Below the pieces are notes generated by a model. It saw nothing but the letters and a program-made list of their open reading frames with translations. It was not told where the DNA came from and made no database searches. Positions 61,688-64,000 of a stretch of 64,000 bases of DNA are shown here, piece by piece. Position 1 is the first letter of the stretch. Each line of letters starts with the position of its first letter. The translations under genes were made by a program, and so were the position numbers. This DNA comes from Brevundimonas fluminis. GTDB lineage: Bacteria > Pseudomonadota > Alphaproteobacteria > Caulobacterales > Caulobacteraceae. The stretch covers positions 310,001 to 374,000 of the forward strand of contig NZ_RQWJ01000004.1 in NCBI RefSeq assembly GCF_003934285.1. The letters run 5' to 3'.

Positions 61688-61763
61688 GACCATTCTCCGA
61701 TCCTCGTTACGTCAGATCACACGGTCCGCGCCCGACGTTCAAGGGCATGGCATGGAGGCCGTC

Positions 61764-62072
61764 ATGGCAAAGCTGATCGCCACCTACGGAACGCCCACGG
61801 ATCCGGAGGTCTTCGCCGCGCACTACGAGGCGGTCCACGCCCCGCTCGCCCGCCGCATTCCGGGCCTCCAGGCCTTCGAGGTGAGCGAGGGGCCGATCAT
61901 GACCCCGGCGGGCCCGTCCGACGCCCACTTCATCGCCATCCTGACCTTCGCGGACATGGCCGCGCTTCAGGCGGCCATGGCCAGCCCGGAGGGTCAGGCC
62001 GCCGCCGCCGACGTCGCCAACTTCGCGACCGGCGGCGCGACGCTCACCCTGTTCGCCACGCGGCCCGGCTGA
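61764..62072 (+). CDS. EthD-family small protein
   Basis: EthD-domain proteins are ferredoxin-like alpha/beta dimers, first seen beside ethyl tert-butyl ether degradation genes. The 102-residue protein begins MAKLIATYGTPTDPEVFAAHYEAVHAPLARRIPGLQAFEVSEGP, the usual family opening with the conserved His, and ends TFADMAALQAAMASPEGQAAAADVANFA. ATG at 61764 has GGAGG five bases upstream; the first in-frame ATG at 61752 overlaps that site. It lies between the two secreted methyltransferase-like genes, on the opposite strand, two bases from the second one. Confidence 0.85.
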   Translation: MAKLIATYGTPTDPEVFAAHYEAVHAPLARRIPGLQAFEVSEGPIMTPAGPSDAHFIAILTFADMAALQAAMASPEGQAAAADVANFATGGATLTLFATRPG

Positions 62073-62074
62073 GC

Positions 62075-62854
62075 TCAGCCCGGTTTGCGGAAGCGATAGA
62101 CGAACTGGTCCGTGCGATAGCGGATGCGCTCGTCGAAGACGTTGATGGTCCGGTCGTCTTCCGCATTGCGGATGGCGTCGCTCTCGCCGTCGAAGACGAA
62201 GCCCGCGGCCTCGACCTCGCGCTTCAGGAACTCGCCCTCGATCCGGTGCAGCGACTGGACCTCGGTGTTTCCGGTGCCGTCACGACCCGCATGGTCGATG
62301 ACGACGTAGTATCCGCCCGGCTTCAGCGCGTCGTACACGGCCTTGTTCATCCGGTTCACGTCCACGCCGAAGGCCGGGATGTGGAAGTCATGGTACTCCT
62401 GCACCATGAAGACCGCGTCCAGCGGCTCCGGGAAGGTCATGGCGTCCAGCGCCCCCTCCATCGCCACCACGTTCGGATAGGCGGCGGCCAGACCCTGCGC
62501 CAGCGGCGTCTCGCGCGTCGCCGTCCGCGTCGGGACGAAGGCGTAGACCCGACCGTTCGGCCCGACGACATTGGCGAACAGGCGGGTGAAGTACCCCTCC
62601 TCCGGCCGGATGTCGGCGACCCGGTCGCCGGGCTTCATCCCGACCAGATCCATCATGGCGACGGGCTCCCGCGCCGCGTCCCGCGCCACCTCGTCCGCGG
62701 GGCGGCGCGGATCGGCCAGGGCAGCGGCATAGGTCGCGTCCGAGTCGAAGTGCGAGACGTGCACTCCGGACCCGCCGTCGTGACCGGTCACGTTGATCAC
62801 CATGCAGCCCGCAAGGGCCATGGCTCCGCCGAGGGCGAGGATGAGGGTGCGCAT
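62075..62854 (-). CDS. Secreted lipoprotein with degenerate methyltransferase-like domain (paralogue)
   Basis: A 259-residue paralogue of the gene at 60926. Lipobox LAGC near residue 17, then a His/Ser/Asp-rich linker and the methyltransferase-like part: GDRVADIRPEEGYFTRLFANVVGPNG (motif I glycines largely lost), AVFMVQEYHDFHIPAF, YDALKPGGYYVVIDHAGRDGTG and the same end (FVYRFRKPG). Motif loss and export make canonical SAM-dependent catalysis doubtful. The ATG at 62854 begins the signal. No operon partner other than the hydrolase 58 bases upstream. Confidence 0.8.
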   Translation of the reverse strand: MRTLILALGGAMALAGCMVINVTGHDGGSGVHVSHFDSDATYAAALADPRRPADEVARDAAREPVAMMDLVGMKPGDRVADIRPEEGYFTRLFANVVGPNGRVYAFVPTRTATRETPLAQGLAAAYPNVVAMEGALDAMTFPEPLDAVFMVQEYHDFHIPAFGVDVNRMNKAVYDALKPGGYYVVIDHAGRDGTGNTEVQSLHRIEGEFLKREVEAAGFVFDGESDAIRNAEDDRTINVFDERIRYRTDQFVYRFRKPG

Positions 62855-62911
62855 CGAGGTCTCCTGAACGGCCCGCGCCATCTGCGCGCGGAACGCAGTT
62901 CGGAGCAAGCC

Positions 62912-63964
62912 TCAGCCCAGCGGGGTCCACTCCTGATCGGCCGGCAGCGGCGCGAACAGCGCCTCCACTTCCGCGTCCGACACGTCCGCCAGCGTCTCCG
63001 GCTTCCACCTCGGCTGACCGTCCTTGTCGACGATCACCGACCGCACGCCCTCCTGGAAGTCATGCGTACGCACCACGCGGCCCCCCAGCCGGTACTCCAT
63101 GGCCATGTTCGCCGCGAAGTCGGCCATGCCGCGGCCGAGCCGCAGCTGGCGCAGGGTCACCTTCAGCGACTGGGGCGACTTGGTCTTCAGCGTCGCCAGC
63201 TGTGCGAGGGCCCACTCCGTCCCCTCGGCCTCCAGCGCGGCGAAGATCGCCTCCACCGTGTTGTGGGCGAACAGGCGGTCGATGGCCTCGACGTGCGGGC
63301 CCACCGTCGGCTCGCCGGGATCGTCCTCCAGCCCGTCGGCCACGTCGGCCGGATGCGCCGGATCCGTCTTCAGGATGGCATGGAAGGCCTCGATCGCGTC
63401 GGACGGCAGGTAATGGCTGTGGATGCCCAGGAACACCGTGTCCGCCGCCTTCAGCCGCGCCCCCGTCAGAGCCAGCCATGTCCCCGTCTCGCCCGGGAGG
63501 CGCGACAGGAACCAGCCGCCGCCGACGTCGGGGAACAGGCCGATCCCCGTCTCCGGCATGGCATAGGTCGTCCGTTCCGTGGCGATGCGCACCTCGGCCG
63601 GCTCGCTGATTCCCACGCCTCCGCCCATGACGATGCCGTCCACGATGGCCGTGATCGGCTTCGGGTACTCGAACATCAGGTGGTTCAGCCGGTACTCGGT
63701 CAGGAAGAAGGCCCGGGCCTCCGCCGCGTCCCCCGCCCCGCTCTCGGCGATCATGCGGATGTCGCCGCCGGCGCAGAAGCCGCGCTCGCCCGCATGGTCG
63801 ATCAGCACCGACTTGACCGCAGGATCCTCACGCCACGCCAGCAGCGCCGCCGTCATCGCCTCGCACATGGCCTTGTTCAGCGCATGCAGCGCCTTGGGCC
63901 GGTTCAGGGTGAGGCGTCCGACCCCGGACTGGACGCGGGTCAGGACTTCAGGCTCGTCGATCAT
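62912..63964 (-). CDS. 3-hydroxyisobutyryl-CoA hydrolase (enoyl-CoA hydratase/isomerase fold)
   Basis: HIBCH releases 3-hydroxyisobutyrate from its CoA ester in valine breakdown. The 350-residue length is typical of HIBCH rather than of enoyl-CoA hydratase (about 260). Motifs: RLTLNRPKALHALNKAMC, GERGFCAGGDIRMIAESG (oxyanion hole), YPKPITAIVDGIVMGGGVGISEPAEVRIATERTTYAMPETGIGLFPDVGGGWFLSRLPG. The end, FQEGVRSVIVDKDGQPRWKP, is also typical. The product feeds MmsB encoded nearby. It is the last complete gene before the right edge. Confidence 0.92.
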   Translation of the reverse strand: MIDEPEVLTRVQSGVGRLTLNRPKALHALNKAMCEAMTAALLAWREDPAVKSVLIDHAGERGFCAGGDIRMIAESGAGDAAEARAFFLTEYRLNHLMFEYPKPITAIVDGIVMGGGVGISEPAEVRIATERTTYAMPETGIGLFPDVGGGWFLSRLPGETGTWLALTGARLKAADTVFLGIHSHYLPSDAIEAFHAILKTDPAHPADVADGLEDDPGEPTVGPHVEAIDRLFAHNTVEAIFAALEAEGTEWALAQLATLKTKSPQSLKVTLRQLRLGRGMADFAANMAMEYRLGGRVVRTHDFQEGVRSVIVDKDGQPRWKPETLADVSDAEVEALFAPLPADQEWTPLG

Positions 63965-64000
63965 GCGCGCCGGAATAGGCGGCGTCGCCGGAACGGTAAA

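Overview
This window looks like chromosome of a high-GC alphaproteobacterium of the Caulobacteraceae, most likely Brevundimonas or a close relative. The reasons are a circularly permuted two-piece tmRNA gene, an alphaproteobacterial-type sspB, a holdfast-like polysaccharide (hfs) cluster, a pyruvate dehydrogenase operon with a lipoyl domain on E1-beta and a DUF5076 gene inside it, and hemA-type 5-aminolevulinate synthase. No insertion sequence, prophage, CRISPR array or rRNA was seen. Coding density is very high, with many 4-base stop/start overlaps. The only stretch over 300 bases without a protein gene (about 3291-3818) is filled mainly by ssrA.

Layout. 1-4.4 kb: fumC (cut by the left edge), a secreted cyclophilin, a RusA-like nuclease, a GFA-fold zinc protein, a legumain-like lipoprotein, sspB and ssrA. 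4.4-10.6 kb: miaA, mrp, then a thyA-folA operon carrying a visibly AT-richer two-gene islet, a DUF924 gene, a divergent ketol-acid reductoisomerase and a DUF1993 gene. 10.6-14.8 kb: an fbpABC-type ferric iron importer with a repeat-rich operator region, then tRNA-Pro and tRNA-Gln. 14.9-25.5 kb: secreted peptidases, cobS, an ohr-monooxygenase pair, topA, dprA and plsY. 25.6-31.4 kb: DoxX, an acyl-ACP synthetase-like ligase, then lipA and coq10-like genes, a DAO-family oxidase and two GNAT acetyltransferases. 31.5-39.7 kb: rpmF, eno, ftsB and the pyruvate dehydrogenase operon pdhA-pdhB-DUF5076-pdhC-lpdA. 39.8-42.4 kb: a DUF305 and LVIVD secreted pair.

42.4-47.4 kb: a minus-strand replication/housekeeping operon (rlpA-tmk-holB-tatD-MBL) with a PfpI gene and two tRNA-Ser genes. 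47.5-55.8 kb: a holdfast-like cluster containing an initiating sugar-phosphate transferase, a flippase, two glycosyltransferases, a P-loop co-regulator with a degenerate Walker A, a Wzz-like copolymerase and an OPX export lipoprotein. 56-58.5 kb: a GST and two RcnB-family proteins with long Arg/Asp repeats. 58.5-64 kb: hemA behind a Fur-box-like palindrome, then valine catabolism genes (mmsB and a 3-hydroxyisobutyryl-CoA hydrolase) separated by two secreted methyltransferase-like lipoproteins flanking an EthD protein.

Connections: lipA makes the lipoyl cofactor needed by the PdhB and PdhC lipoyl domains. eno feeds pyruvate formation and thus the PDH operon. ssrA and sspB form the tagging and degradation-adaptor pair. 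tmk, thyA and folA all serve dTMP/dTTP synthesis. The best candidates for something undescribed are the thyA-folA islet (7343-7510 and 6889-7341), the paired secreted methyltransferase-like lipoproteins (60926-62854) and the divergent reductoisomerase (9001-10017).
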